From NCBI RefSeq assembly GCF_947179515.1, contig NC_067488.1, positions 30,322,039 through 30,386,038 on the forward strand: a stretch of 64,000 bases of DNA, in the 5' to 3' direction. The stretch comes from Apodemus sylvaticus. Lineage: Eukaryota; Chordata; Mammalia; Rodentia; Muridae. Numbering within the stretch: the stretch's first letter is position 1; each line of letters starts with the position of its first letter. Under the pieces are notes generated by a model, which was not told the origin of the DNA, did no database searches, and worked only from the letters and a program-made list of their open reading frames with translations. The position numbers and the translations under genes are program-made. Of this stretch, positions 22,431-31,635 are shown in pieces.

Positions 22431-22764
22431 TGTCAGGAAGGACCCCAAGGCTTGTCCTTGGACAAAGTTACTCCCTAGCCATTTCCTAGAAACAGTTAAT
22501 CAAAGATTAGTCTGATTGTTTCAGATGTACTTTCAGACTATGATTGTATACAGCCTTGCTTCAGAGCACCCACCTGTCAGCTTACAGTAGACATTCCGTT
22601 AGATACTTGCCAGGATAGAACCCCCTCACTTACTTCCATTTCTTATAAAACCTTGTCCTGCTGAGGGTTCGAGGCTGCTCTGCCTTCCCATCCTGCTGTG
22701 CCAGGGTTGGGTTACAGGAGAGCCCAGGCCTGATCTTGTAATAAAGAGACCCTAATGCTACTAC
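22431..22764 (+). mobile_element. Endogenous retrovirus LTR-like segment, truncated
   Basis: It begins TGTCAGGAAGGACCCCAAGG. It contains a promoter-like TCTTATAAAACC (about 22642) and CCTGCTGAGGGTTCGAGGC, then AATAAA at 22740-22745. It stops about 20 bases after that signal and runs into poly(A). It lacks the U5 end and the short target repeat of a normal LTR, as expected if it is the 3' end of a processed transcript. No retroviral genes are attached. The family was not identified. Confidence 0.5.
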
Positions 22765-22774
22765 AAAAAAAAAA

Positions 22775-22925
22775 AAGAAGAAGGTATATTTATTTGTTTT
22801 AGGATGAAATTTTCTATAGATATCTGTTAAATCCATTTAGTCCATCAATTCTGTTAGTTTTATTGTGTCTCTGTTTAGTTTCTGTTTCCATGATCGGTCT
22901 ATTGATGAGAGTGGGCACTGCTGAA
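22775..22925 (-). mobile_element. LINE-1 ORF2 fragment, reverse (second half)
   Basis: TATAGATATCTGTTAAATCCAT and TGTCTCTGTTTAGTTTCTGTTTCCATGATCGG are reversed ORF2 endonuclease-region sequence. They continue the L1 interrupted at 20955. L1 similarity ends near 22925. Confidence 0.85.
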
Positions 22926-23545
22926 GTTCTACCCTTGAGATGACTTTTATGTACCTCAGAGAACCGGGCTTCATGGATATGAAAATAACTGACACCTGTC
23001 CTTTGCAGCATGCCCTGTCAAATATCTGCCTTAATCTCATCATCTAGCTGTAAAGCCTTCTCTATAGACCACACACCTCTCCTCTCAGGCCCTTCCCAGA
23101 CCCACAGGTCTGTGAAACTAACATCACTTTCAGTTTCCTCTCATTAGCTAGTTCCAGTTCCAGGGTTGTAGAGAGCCTTATTGTGATGCCATGCCACCTG
23201 GCAGGAACTTGACCTCAACCAATATGAAATTCCTCCCAGCCTTTGAGCAGGAACTCCTCTGTTAGCCATAATCTTCTCCACCAAGGTGAAGCCCATTGTT
23301 CTTCAAGGACCTGCAGTTTCCTGAGAAACACTAGCCACCTGTAGAGCAACTGAACCAATTCTGCAGAAAATTTCCAGCTTTTAGGGAGAAGGGTTTTCCT
23401 CTGCCTATATATTTAGTGTCCTCCATTAAACTTTGAGACCTTGAGCAGCAGGTGTTGTCTTGGTCTCAATCTCTTTTTGCAGCATTCCCATATATTCCCA
23501 GCTTCCCTTCCAGCTGGGAATGTAACTGTGGGCAGTTACACAGGG
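22926..23545 (+). mobile_element. Possible solo LTR of an endogenous retrovirus
   Basis: The stretch has CCTATATATTTAGTGTCCTCC followed by an ATTAAA and GTCTTGGTCTCAATC. This is a TATA, polyadenylation and R/U5-like order. Candidate TG and CA ends exist, but no direct repeat was found. The boundaries are guesses and the family is not named. Confidence 0.35.
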
Positions 23546-25475
23546 CAGCCACTCTTCAGCAGGACAGCCAGGCCTAAGTGTCTGTAGATCTGCAGGATCA
23601 CTCTGAATCTACAGAGTTATTGAGTTGATTAACTAACTCCCTGGTATATCAAAGCACATTTCTCACTGATTCTTAGTGGAGTTGACTAATGTGTAGACAT
23701 CAAGGAGTGAAGACATTCCCTGCCTCCCCAGTGTGGTAATGGCTAGAAAAAAGGTATAAAGAAGTTTGTCTGTTTCGAAGGGTGAGAAGGTAAGCCCCAT
23801 CCCTGAGAATAAAAGTATTGAGTATTGGGGCTGAAATGTAATCAGTGATTATCACCATGTATACTTCTCTGAGTTTGAATTTCAGAACAAAAATCAATCT
23901 ATTAACTAATATTAATTAAATAATTGATTAATTAACTGCTGAACACCAATTTGGCATCTGACCCTTGGTCAAAAGATGAGCAGTAGAGATATGAATGGCA
24001 ATAAATATATCATTCCTTGAATCAATCATTGTCCATTTCATCATCCTATGCAAGAGCCACCAATTGCACACATTCACCGAGCCCTTGACATGTGGCCAAG
24101 ACAAACTCAGACAGATTGTAAGCAGAAAACATGCTGTATTTTAACAATTCTTCTAAAAAGCATGTAAAATGTTATTCTCTTAGGTGTCATATTGATGGCC
24201 AGTTGAGCAAACTCTATTCTAATATATCGTGATTAATAAAACAGATTATTGAAATAAATTTTATCTGTTTCTCTTTACATGTTTAAGTAAGGCATCTGGG
24301 AAATCTAAAATGATATATGCAACCAACATTATATTTCATTGACTAGCACTATCCTATTTGGTACAGTACACGGGGAGCCCATACGCTAGACAAGTCAAAT
24401 AAGGCAAGTGTTTGACTAGACGCAAGACTCTGTTGAAGGAAGGGGCTTCCAAGTGAAAGAGATACTAAAAAGTGCTTATTAATATAATTCACACAATTTG
24501 CACAGCTACCTACTGTGAAGTCTTGGGAAACTGTTTTCATTATAGCCCTCATGTGTACCTAGATCTGTGAATAAGTTCTTTATGTTCAAGAAATAACTCT
24601 CATTCCCATTTTTGCATCTTTTCACTTCTATATTGGATAAGTTTCAATAGTTCTATGACCATGAGAAGTGTCTGTGGAAATAAGTACAGCCAGCATACAT
24701 TTTTCTAGGGTCTTTTTTATGGTAATGTATCCAGAGTAAGGAAAGGCTATTGCTCGGGCTATAGGAAGAGGATAAACAAAGGGACCATCAGAGCTAAGGG
24801 GCACTTGCTGGCTGCTGGCCATACACCAGCCATAAAGAACTATAAGAAACAAATCTAGGTTGTGTTTCATAAAAAAAGATATTAAGATTCCTGTGAGGTC
24901 ACACAGCTTTCCTAACTTAATAGAAGCAACTCTTGGAAGAAAGGCTATGCACACTTCCCTCTAAGGGCGTAAGCCCCTCCACTTTATCTTTAAATGGAAT
25001 TGATAAAAAATAAAATAAAATGAGATATGTTGATAAGGACTTGCATCCTTTGTGTGGAAAGGAATTCCAGAGGGACATAGGTATCCTGGCTGTTCCCTTC
25101 TGATTCCAAATGTTGAAGGGAAGTCCCCCTATTGAATGTTCAAGTTCTGTCTTAGCCCTCAGGCTCACACTGTTCAAACTCCCAAACACATAACCTAAGA
25201 GTTGGAATCGTGCCAGTCAAGGAGGGAGGGGAGGAATTTTCTGCAGTGGCTGCAGGAACTTTCCAAGAGCTATTCCTGTAACCGACAGTGTTGACATCAG
25301 GCTGTCAAAGAGAGAACAGGGAAGGGCTCTAATTTGGAAACATTTTAAACTGTGTGCTTGACAACGGTATATGAGGTGGCAAGAGAAGTGACAGGGGCTC
25401 AGATTGGGTAGCTGAACAGAGGCTGTCTCATTGGTAGCTCTGTTACTAAGATAATCTATTATAACAAAGGTGATG
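23546..25475. other. Unique DNA, no gene recognised
   Basis: Minus-strand frames at 24349-24552, 24628-24954 (108 codons) and 24917-25189 lack recognised domains, start context or splice signals that I can defend. No repeat was named. Confidence 0.5.
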
Positions 25476-25477
25476 CT

Positions 25478-25665
25478 GCTATGTTACTAGCCATATGGCT
25501 TTGAATAAGGGAAGCACTATATATCTGAATTTCCTCAACTATAAAATAAGTGAAATAATAATTCCTGTCTCCTAGAGTACTTAGCAAGTTTGATTCAAGT
25601 TCATACATATATAATGTGCTTTCAACAATGTAAGTGGTAGCTATTATTGTCATTACTTTAATGGG
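25478..25665 (+). repeat. MIR SINE
   Basis: ACTAGCCATATGGCTTTGAATAAGGG, TGAATTTCCTCAACTATAAAATAAG, AATAATAATTCCTGTCTCCTAGAG and GTGGTAGCTATTATTGTCATTA follow the MIR consensus from middle to end. Confidence 0.75.
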
Positions 25666-25969
25666 CTATCCCACCTAATAGCTCTGTTCTAGCAACATTA
25701 ACAAAGAGGATAAAATAAGGGTACTGTAGCTTTTCCCATTGAAGTGTCTATGTTTAGCTGAGAAAGAAGTGGAACAAGTTAGGAGGATATCAAAAAGACA
25801 AACTAAGACACAGGGAGCTTCAAAATGAGAGGCATCAATGATTGTGTACACTATATTATATGAGCTCTCACATTGTCTAATTTCCCTCATCTCTACAACC
25901 TGTTAATTATTCTTCTCTATATATTATGCTTTGAAATGATACACCAAACACATGCTTGATAAGTCACAA

Positions 25970-26420
25970 GTTTAAAAGCTTTAATTCCAGGTGTTATTTA
26001 TGGGGGAAAGGGGGGAACCTCCCAACAGTCGTGAAGCAATTTAAAGTGCCAAGCTCTCTAAAGTTGATAGAATTCTGCCCTGGAGGATAGTGTGGCAGTG
26101 TGAATTATACAAAATACCCAGTGTGTTCATGAGAATTCTGAAGCCAATTAAATCCATCATGAATATCAGATTGAAGTGAAGTGCTGGCAACTGCCATTGA
26201 ACTATTTTTCTTCCCCTGATTTGTCAGGAAATGTTCAGACATAAACTCAGAGTAATAATTTCCAAGCCCGGCGACAACGTTCAAACCATTAGCATCTTAC
26301 TTTAGACTGTAGCTATTTAACAAGCAGTATATACATTGAACAAGCTATTTTCTTTAAAGCCATTTTATGTTATATCGCACTTGGTTTTCTGTGCTCTGGA
26401 GAAAGATAAACAGAGGAAGA
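25970..26420. other. Repeat-free segment, possible conserved element
   Basis: No repeat was recognised. It has scattered retained CpG (GTCGTGAAGC near 26028, CCCGGCGACAACGTTC near 26266-26281, ATATCGCAC near 26375) and homeobox-like AT-rich cores (CAATTAAATC). There is no coding frame. A conserved noncoding element is an inference that needs cross-species alignment. Confidence 0.3.
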
Positions 26421-27645
26421 AATAGAAAGAAGTTATACCTCATAGGAGTTACCTCCAAATATGTTTCACGTCCCATCTGCATGATTAGTGTTGAGGTAGG
26501 AATTCCCTAACTGAAACTCACACATACCACACATCAGTCTGGCCACTAGATACTCAGTCCTACCATTCAGCACACAGAGCTAAAACAACTTATTCTTGCA
26601 GTGAGGCTTGTAGCTGAGGACTGCACCCTCATTGGGTCTCACCCATTCCATCCCAGAGCTGCAGATAAATAAAATCTGCTACTGCAGTAGAGAGCAGAGA
26701 TAGGCATTACAGGCAAACTCTAAACTCTGGATCCTGGGAAAGTAACCCTTTCTGATTTATCTTTGAGGTAGTCCTCCTGTGAGCATCTACCACATAGAGA
26801 AGCTGTGAGAACTTAGAAAACACTACCTGCTAATTGATGGGCACACTGTCTGACAGGCAGTCATCCAACTCCTGTAAGCTCAGCAATCATTTCAAGTTCA
26901 TGAACAGTGATCTCACAAGGCCCATGTGTCTTTCATAGGTACCAGTGGAGAAAGGGAACTGAAGCATCAAAACTTTGATCTCCAGGAAGATGACTCAACC
27001 AGGAAGGAAAATCCTATGTTCCTGTTGGAAGCCATGGGCCACAAGCTGTGTGATTTAGGAAAGCCAATGCCCTAGCTTGTCGTTTTTGGATTTCCCCTCA
27101 CTCATTGGAAGTGGAAAATGAAATCCTTCCTGGATCTGACAAAGCATCTTTCTGAGTTATTAGGAGATAGAAGAAGGTCTCCTGACCTTATCCCTCTCAT
27201 TTGAGCCCATTCCCAGTATCATACCTCACACTGAATTCTGCTTTTAATTTAGGACTGAAGTAGTCAGTTTATCATCTAATTAGGGAAGCCCTAATAGCAC
27301 TGTTGAGAATTCACACACCAACACTGAAAAACAACCTGAAGTTCACAGGCACTGGGAAACCATGGCACTCTGGCTTGCCATGGTAAGGGTCAAATTTGAT
27401 CCAGATGGAAAGATGACCAGGTATCTTCTGTGCTTTGAAGAGGAACCAGATGGATGTTACTATAAAACCTTTGTCCACTTTTCTTGTGTCTTTTACATAC
27501 TGACAGCCCCTAACCTTGGAGAATAGCGTTAACTTAGAAAGTCCTTAAGAGCTCACTGCATATCTCTGTCTTATCCTTCCCAATATGAGAAACATCAAAA
27601 GAGAGCATGAATATTATATTCAAGAAACATGGACTGACAAGTGTG
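26421..27645. other. Unique DNA, no gene recognised
   Basis: No long open frame, repeat family or RNA signature was seen. Confidence 0.5.
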
Positions 27646-27649
27646 TAGA

Positions 27650-28180
27650 AATGATTATGAATAAATCCCAAAAGCGTGGTTCGCTACTCACCGCAATGGT
27701 TTACTTTCCCGAGTGAAAGACATACACACACAGCCTTTATATGGTAATATGACTTAAACAGTACAAAAGGTGGTCCACTGCCTGACCTCCATGTTGTTAA
27801 TCCGGAATTATTACTACTAATTCTATATTCCATCTGGGCTGCTCCAAACCTACTTATGGCATCCTCTGTCCTGCACTTTCTTAGTCTAAAGCCGGGTGTA
27901 TTCTTCTTGCTTTTCTACCCCCATTGCAGCCTCTGTCTCTCTCTCCTTTGTCCACACTCTCCCCCAAGCATGGTAGATCTCCACACTTGTCCTTCCTGCT
28001 CCTGGCCCCAAGCCCAAAAAATTCTAAAATCCCACCTCTGTCTGTCCTCCCCAGATATTGATTGTTAGCATTTTTTTATTTACCAATCAGAACCAACTGG
28101 GGACAGATTCCCAGAAGCTACTCATGCAAGCAGTTTAGCAAGAAACATCATTAGCATTCATAATACAAATTCTTCATCCT
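27650..28180 (-). mobile_element. Endogenous retrovirus LTR-like block, reverse
   Basis: Read in reverse, it has a TATAAAGGCTGTGTGTGTATG promoter-like segment (about 27725-27745) followed by CACTCGGGAAAGTAAACC. Upstream lies G-rich sequence with GGAGATCTACCATGC. This arrangement resembles murid ERV LTRs. Boundaries and family are uncertain. The plus-strand frame at 27856-28068 is its shadow. Confidence 0.4.
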
Positions 28181-28189
28181 ATAGGTTTT

Positions 28190-28850
28190 TTTTTCCTTTG
28201 TTTATTAGTTATTTATCAGTTTGACACATTGTAAAACTATCCTTGAAAAACTTGAGTCACCTAAAACTCTTAACTTTTGTTTTCCTGATCCATAAATTGG
28301 TAATTCTGGCTGTGTCTCAGAAGCCAAAACTGTTTCTCATATACCTTTACACTAGCAGGTAACACAGGGTACCTGTCAGCCCAAGACTGTGTCTCAAAGC
28401 CAAGGTCACCCGTCTAGTTTAGACATGAAATCAAGATCTGCATTATTCATCCAAAGTATTGTAGCCTCTGTCTCTTCCTGTTTTAAACACTGGAAATAAG
28501 AAAATAAAACAAAGTCAACAAACTGTGCATTTTAAAGAGCATCTATTGCACTTGAAGGATAGAAAAGTAAATAATTATAACTAAAGGTGTCAGTCAGTTA
28601 ACTTCCAGGAGAAAAGTTGAAGCCGTAAAAAAGAGTGTTAAGAAACGTTGCAGAGAGAAACCCAGGAGCCTTAAACCTACAATATGAACTTTAGGCCACT
28701 GAGGAAAGCTGGGAGCAGGAGAGCCGGTCTGCCCCTGGGAAGAGCACAACAATTATTTGTTCCATGCTAAATGGTCAGCTCTGAAAACATACAAACAAAT
28801 AGCATTGTACAGGCTGAGCAAATATATGCATGAAATAACAATTAATGTAA
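28190..28850. other. Unique DNA, no gene recognised
   Basis: Only A/T-rich unique sequence was seen. Confidence 0.5.
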
Positions 28851-28872
28851 GAGACTATGGTTTTGAGAGACA

Positions 28873-29496
28873 GTGGGAAAGGGTATATGGGAGGACTTGG
28901 AGAATGGAAAGGGAGAAATAAATGTAATTATATTGTCAAAAAAAAGTTTTTCTGTAAAAGAGAAGGGTGGGAGGGAGGGAGGAAAAGAGGGAGGGAGAGA
29001 CAGGGACAGGGAGATTATTAGGCACAGGTTCCTAAAACAAGGCTGGGGGAAAAAAAAAGGAAAAATGTTCAGAGGACACAAAAGAAAAGAAGGATCCGGG
29101 CAAAAGGAACCTAAAAAAAACAGCATGAAATTCTCCAAGGACAAGGAGACATGTGGAGACAGAGAATGTAAGAAAGCCAAGGTGATACAGCCTGCAGGAG
29201 CTCAGGCTCCTGCTGTGTGGGCTGCAACTCTGTCCTGCAGGAAACCTATCAGCAAATGCTCTTACACACAAACTCGAGGTGAGAGAACATATGTTCTGTC
29301 ATGGCCAAGCTTTCAACCACGTGGGCTGGAATTGAAGAAGAGGTCACCTCTCGTGCAGGGGAGGCAAATGTCAGGGCTTCCCATGGTGGCAGCTGCCATG
29401 GAGGAAGGTCCAGCAGGATCTGACAGCCAGCTGAACTTGAGAAGAGCAAGTGCTGCTTACAGGAGAGGGGCTTTTCCTGTTACACAGATTCTCTGA
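28873..29496 (+). other. 207-codon open frame in purine-rich unique DNA
   Basis: This is the longest plus-strand frame outside L1 and simple repeats. The predicted product is basic and Lys/Gly/Glu-rich in its first 100 residues, partly from GGGA-type tracts at 28965-29000. Residues 100-207 are of mixed composition. I see no domain, signal peptide or membrane segment. Purine-rich DNA lowers stop frequency on this strand, so chance is the likeliest explanation. A reverse frame at 29032-29271 also stays open. Confidence 0.15.
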
Positions 29497-29639
29497 AGTA
29501 GCAGGGGAGACAGGAGCGGCTTTGGCAGGGAAAGAATGACTCACGAGTAAAATATGTTAGCTTTGACCTGCTAGTGAAGTGTGCAAAGAAGATCATACCA
29601 AACACGCAGGAAAATAGACATTAAACAGGAAATTTAGAG

Positions 29640-29985
29640 GAACCAGGAATACACAGCTTAACCAGTAGATTGCTTGCTGCATAAACATAAAGACCCAAGT
29701 TTGATTCCTCAGAATGCACATAAATATCTGGGTGTGTTGGTGTGCTTGTAATCCAGTGCCATGGATATAGAGACAGGTAAGGATTCTTGAGGTTCTCTGG
29801 GGCAAGTCTTTCTAAATTCACACTCTCCAGGTTCAGTGAAAGACCCTGTCTCAAAAACCAAGACAAATAGCAACTGAGAAAGGCAGTCAAAATATATCTC
29901 TGGCCTCTGTGTGCATGAGAATGTGTATGCATGTACCCTCACACACATACACACACAAACATGCACTTTAATGCCCATCTAAACA
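29640..29985 (+). repeat. B3/RSINE1-type composite SINE
   Basis: AAGACCCAAGTTTGATTCCTC is the B-box region. TGTGTTGGTGTGCTTGTAATCC and GTGAAAGACCCTGTCTCAAAAACC are B1/B4-like. The end CTCTGGCCTCTGTGTGCATG runs into a CA-rich tail at 29935-29965. Confidence 0.55.
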
Positions 29986-30043
29986 CATACACACATAGAA
30001 GAAAAGAAAAGCTATAGTCACATCCAATAAATATGGTTGATTA

Positions 30044-30240
30044 AGGTCAGAGAGATGGCTCAGTGGTTAAGAGGGCTGGTTATTCTTGCAGACAGAGATT
30101 CTGTTCCCAGCACCTACATGGCAGCTTACAACCATCCATAATTGCAGTTACAAAAAATAATTGCTCTCCAGGGACACCAACATGCAACACACACACACAC
30201 ACACATGCATGCAAAAAACACCCATACACATTATGCTACA
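30044..30240 (+). repeat. B2 SINE
   Basis: GTCAGAGAGATGGCTCAGTGGTTAAGAGG is the tRNA-derived B2 head with the A box. Next come CAGCACCTACATGGCAGCTTACAACC, a (CA)n tract at 30187-30206 and an ACACCCATACACAT tail. Confidence 0.85.
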
Positions 30241-30378
30241 TAGTTTTATGTGAAAAATGGTCCCACTAGATTGGCCAGTGGGCAAGCATGTGGTCCATTT
30301 TCTTGATTGGTGATTTAATTAGAAGGATTCAGGCCACCATAGGAGATTCAATTCCTTCGCTTGTGGTACTGGACCTAT

Positions 30379-31635
30379 AAGAAGACAAGTTGGGGATCAA
30401 GGACCTCCACATAAAGCCAGACACTCTGAAGCTAATAGAAAAGAAACTGGGGAAGACCCTTGAGGACATCGGTACAGGGAGAAAGTTTCTGAACAGAACA
30501 CTAATAGCGTATGCTCTAAGAGCAAGAATTGACAAATGGGACCTCATAAAATTACAAAGTTTCTGTAAGGCAAAGGACACCATCAAGAGGACAAATCGGC
30601 AACCAACAAATTGGGAAAAGATCTTCACCAATCCTACATCAGATAGAGGGCTAATATCCAATATATATAAAGAACTCAAGAAGTTAGACTCCAGAAAACC
30701 AAACAACCCTATTAAAAAATGGGGTACAGAGTTAAACAAAGAATTCTCACCTGAAGAACTTCGGATGGCGGAGAAGCATCTTAAAAAATGCTCAACTTCA
30801 TTAGTCATTAGGGAAATGCAAATCAAAACAACCCTAAGATTTCATCTTACACCAGTCAGAATGGCTAAGATTAAAAATTCAGGAGACAGCAGGTGTTGGA
30901 GAGGGTGTGGAGAAAGAGGAACACTCCTCCACTGCTGGTGGGGTTGCAAATTGGTACAACCACTCTGGAAAGCAGTCTGGCGGTTCCTCCGAAAACTGGG
31001 CACCTCAATTCCAGAAGATCCTGCTATACCACTCCTGGGCATATACCCAGAGGATTCCCCACCATGTAATAAGGATACATGCTCTACTATGTTTATAGCA
31101 GCCCTATTTATAATTGCCAGATGCTGGAAAGAACCCAGGTATCCCTCAACAGAAGAGTGGATGCAAAAAATGTGGTATATCTACACAATGGAGTACTATT
31201 CAGCCATTAGAAACAATGAATTTATGAAATTCTTAGGCAAATGGATGGAGCTAGAGAACATCATACTAAGTGAGGTAACCCAGTCTCAAAAGGTGAATCT
31301 TGGTATGCACTCACTAATAAGTGGGTATTAACCTAGAAAACTGGAATACCCAAAACATAATCCACACATCAAATGAGATACTAGAAGAAAGGAGGAGTGG
31401 CCCCTGGTTCTGGAAAGACTCAGTGAAACAGTATTCGGCAAAACCAGAACGGGGAAGTGGGAAGGGGTGGGTGGGAGGGCAGGGAAAGAGAAGGGGGCTT
31501 ATGGGACTTTCGGGGAGTGGGGGGCTAGAAAAGGGGAAATCATTTGATATGTAAATAAATTATATCGAATAAAAATATTAAAAAAATATCAAATAAAAAA
31601 AGTCACTAAAAAAAAAAAAAAAGAAGACAAGTTGG
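30379..31635 (+). mobile_element. Young 5'-truncated LINE-1 with 15-bp TSD
   Basis: Perfect 15-bp repeats AAGAAGACAAGTTGG at 30379-30393 and 31621-31635 flank an L1 body (30394-31620). It starts inside ORF2 and carries the full rat-type 3' UTR. A poly(A) tail is interrupted by a short non-A segment (about 31580-31607). It is nearly identical, in opposite orientation, to the copy at 2029-3277. Confidence 0.96.
30390..31331 (+). pseudogene. LINE-1 ORF2 C-terminal fragment, open (313 codons)
   Basis: An uninterrupted C-terminal quarter of ORF2p, ending in the normal LISGY terminus and TAA at 31329-31331. It includes the cysteine-rich segment (CWRGCGERGTLLHCWWGCK, about residues 168-186). The endonuclease and reverse transcriptase domains are missing because of 5' truncation. 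The frame start lies in flanking DNA, so no genuine initiation codon or promoter is implied. Intact coding potential over 310 codons shows recent insertion, not selection. It is the longest open frame in the window and must not be read as a host gene. Confidence 0.93.

Larger units (their letters stand above)
20939..22791 (+). mobile_element. Polyadenylated LTR-ended retrocopy in an L1, 17-bp TSD
   Basis: A 1,819-bp insertion (20956-22774) is flanked by perfect 17-bp repeats AAGAAGAAGGTATATTT at 20939-20955 and 22775-22791. It ends in AATAAA (22740-22745), then about 20 bases, then a run of 12 A. These are the marks of L1-mediated retroposition of a polyadenylated plus-sense RNA. The 5' part (about 20962-21146) is a rodent repeat. 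The middle (21147-22430) is unrecognised. The last ~330 bases look like the 5' portion of an LTR that supplied the polyadenylation signal. It is neither a solo LTR nor an intact provirus. Confidence 0.8.

Noticed and set aside
20956..22774. Solo LTR or intact provirus
   Set aside because: No second LTR or viral genes, the U5 end is missing, and the 17-bp TSD plus poly(A) fit L1-mediated retroposition instead.
30390..31331. 313-codon open frame as a host gene
   Set aside because: It is the LINE-1 ORF2 C-terminus inside a truncated copy with TSDs; its start lies in flanking DNA.
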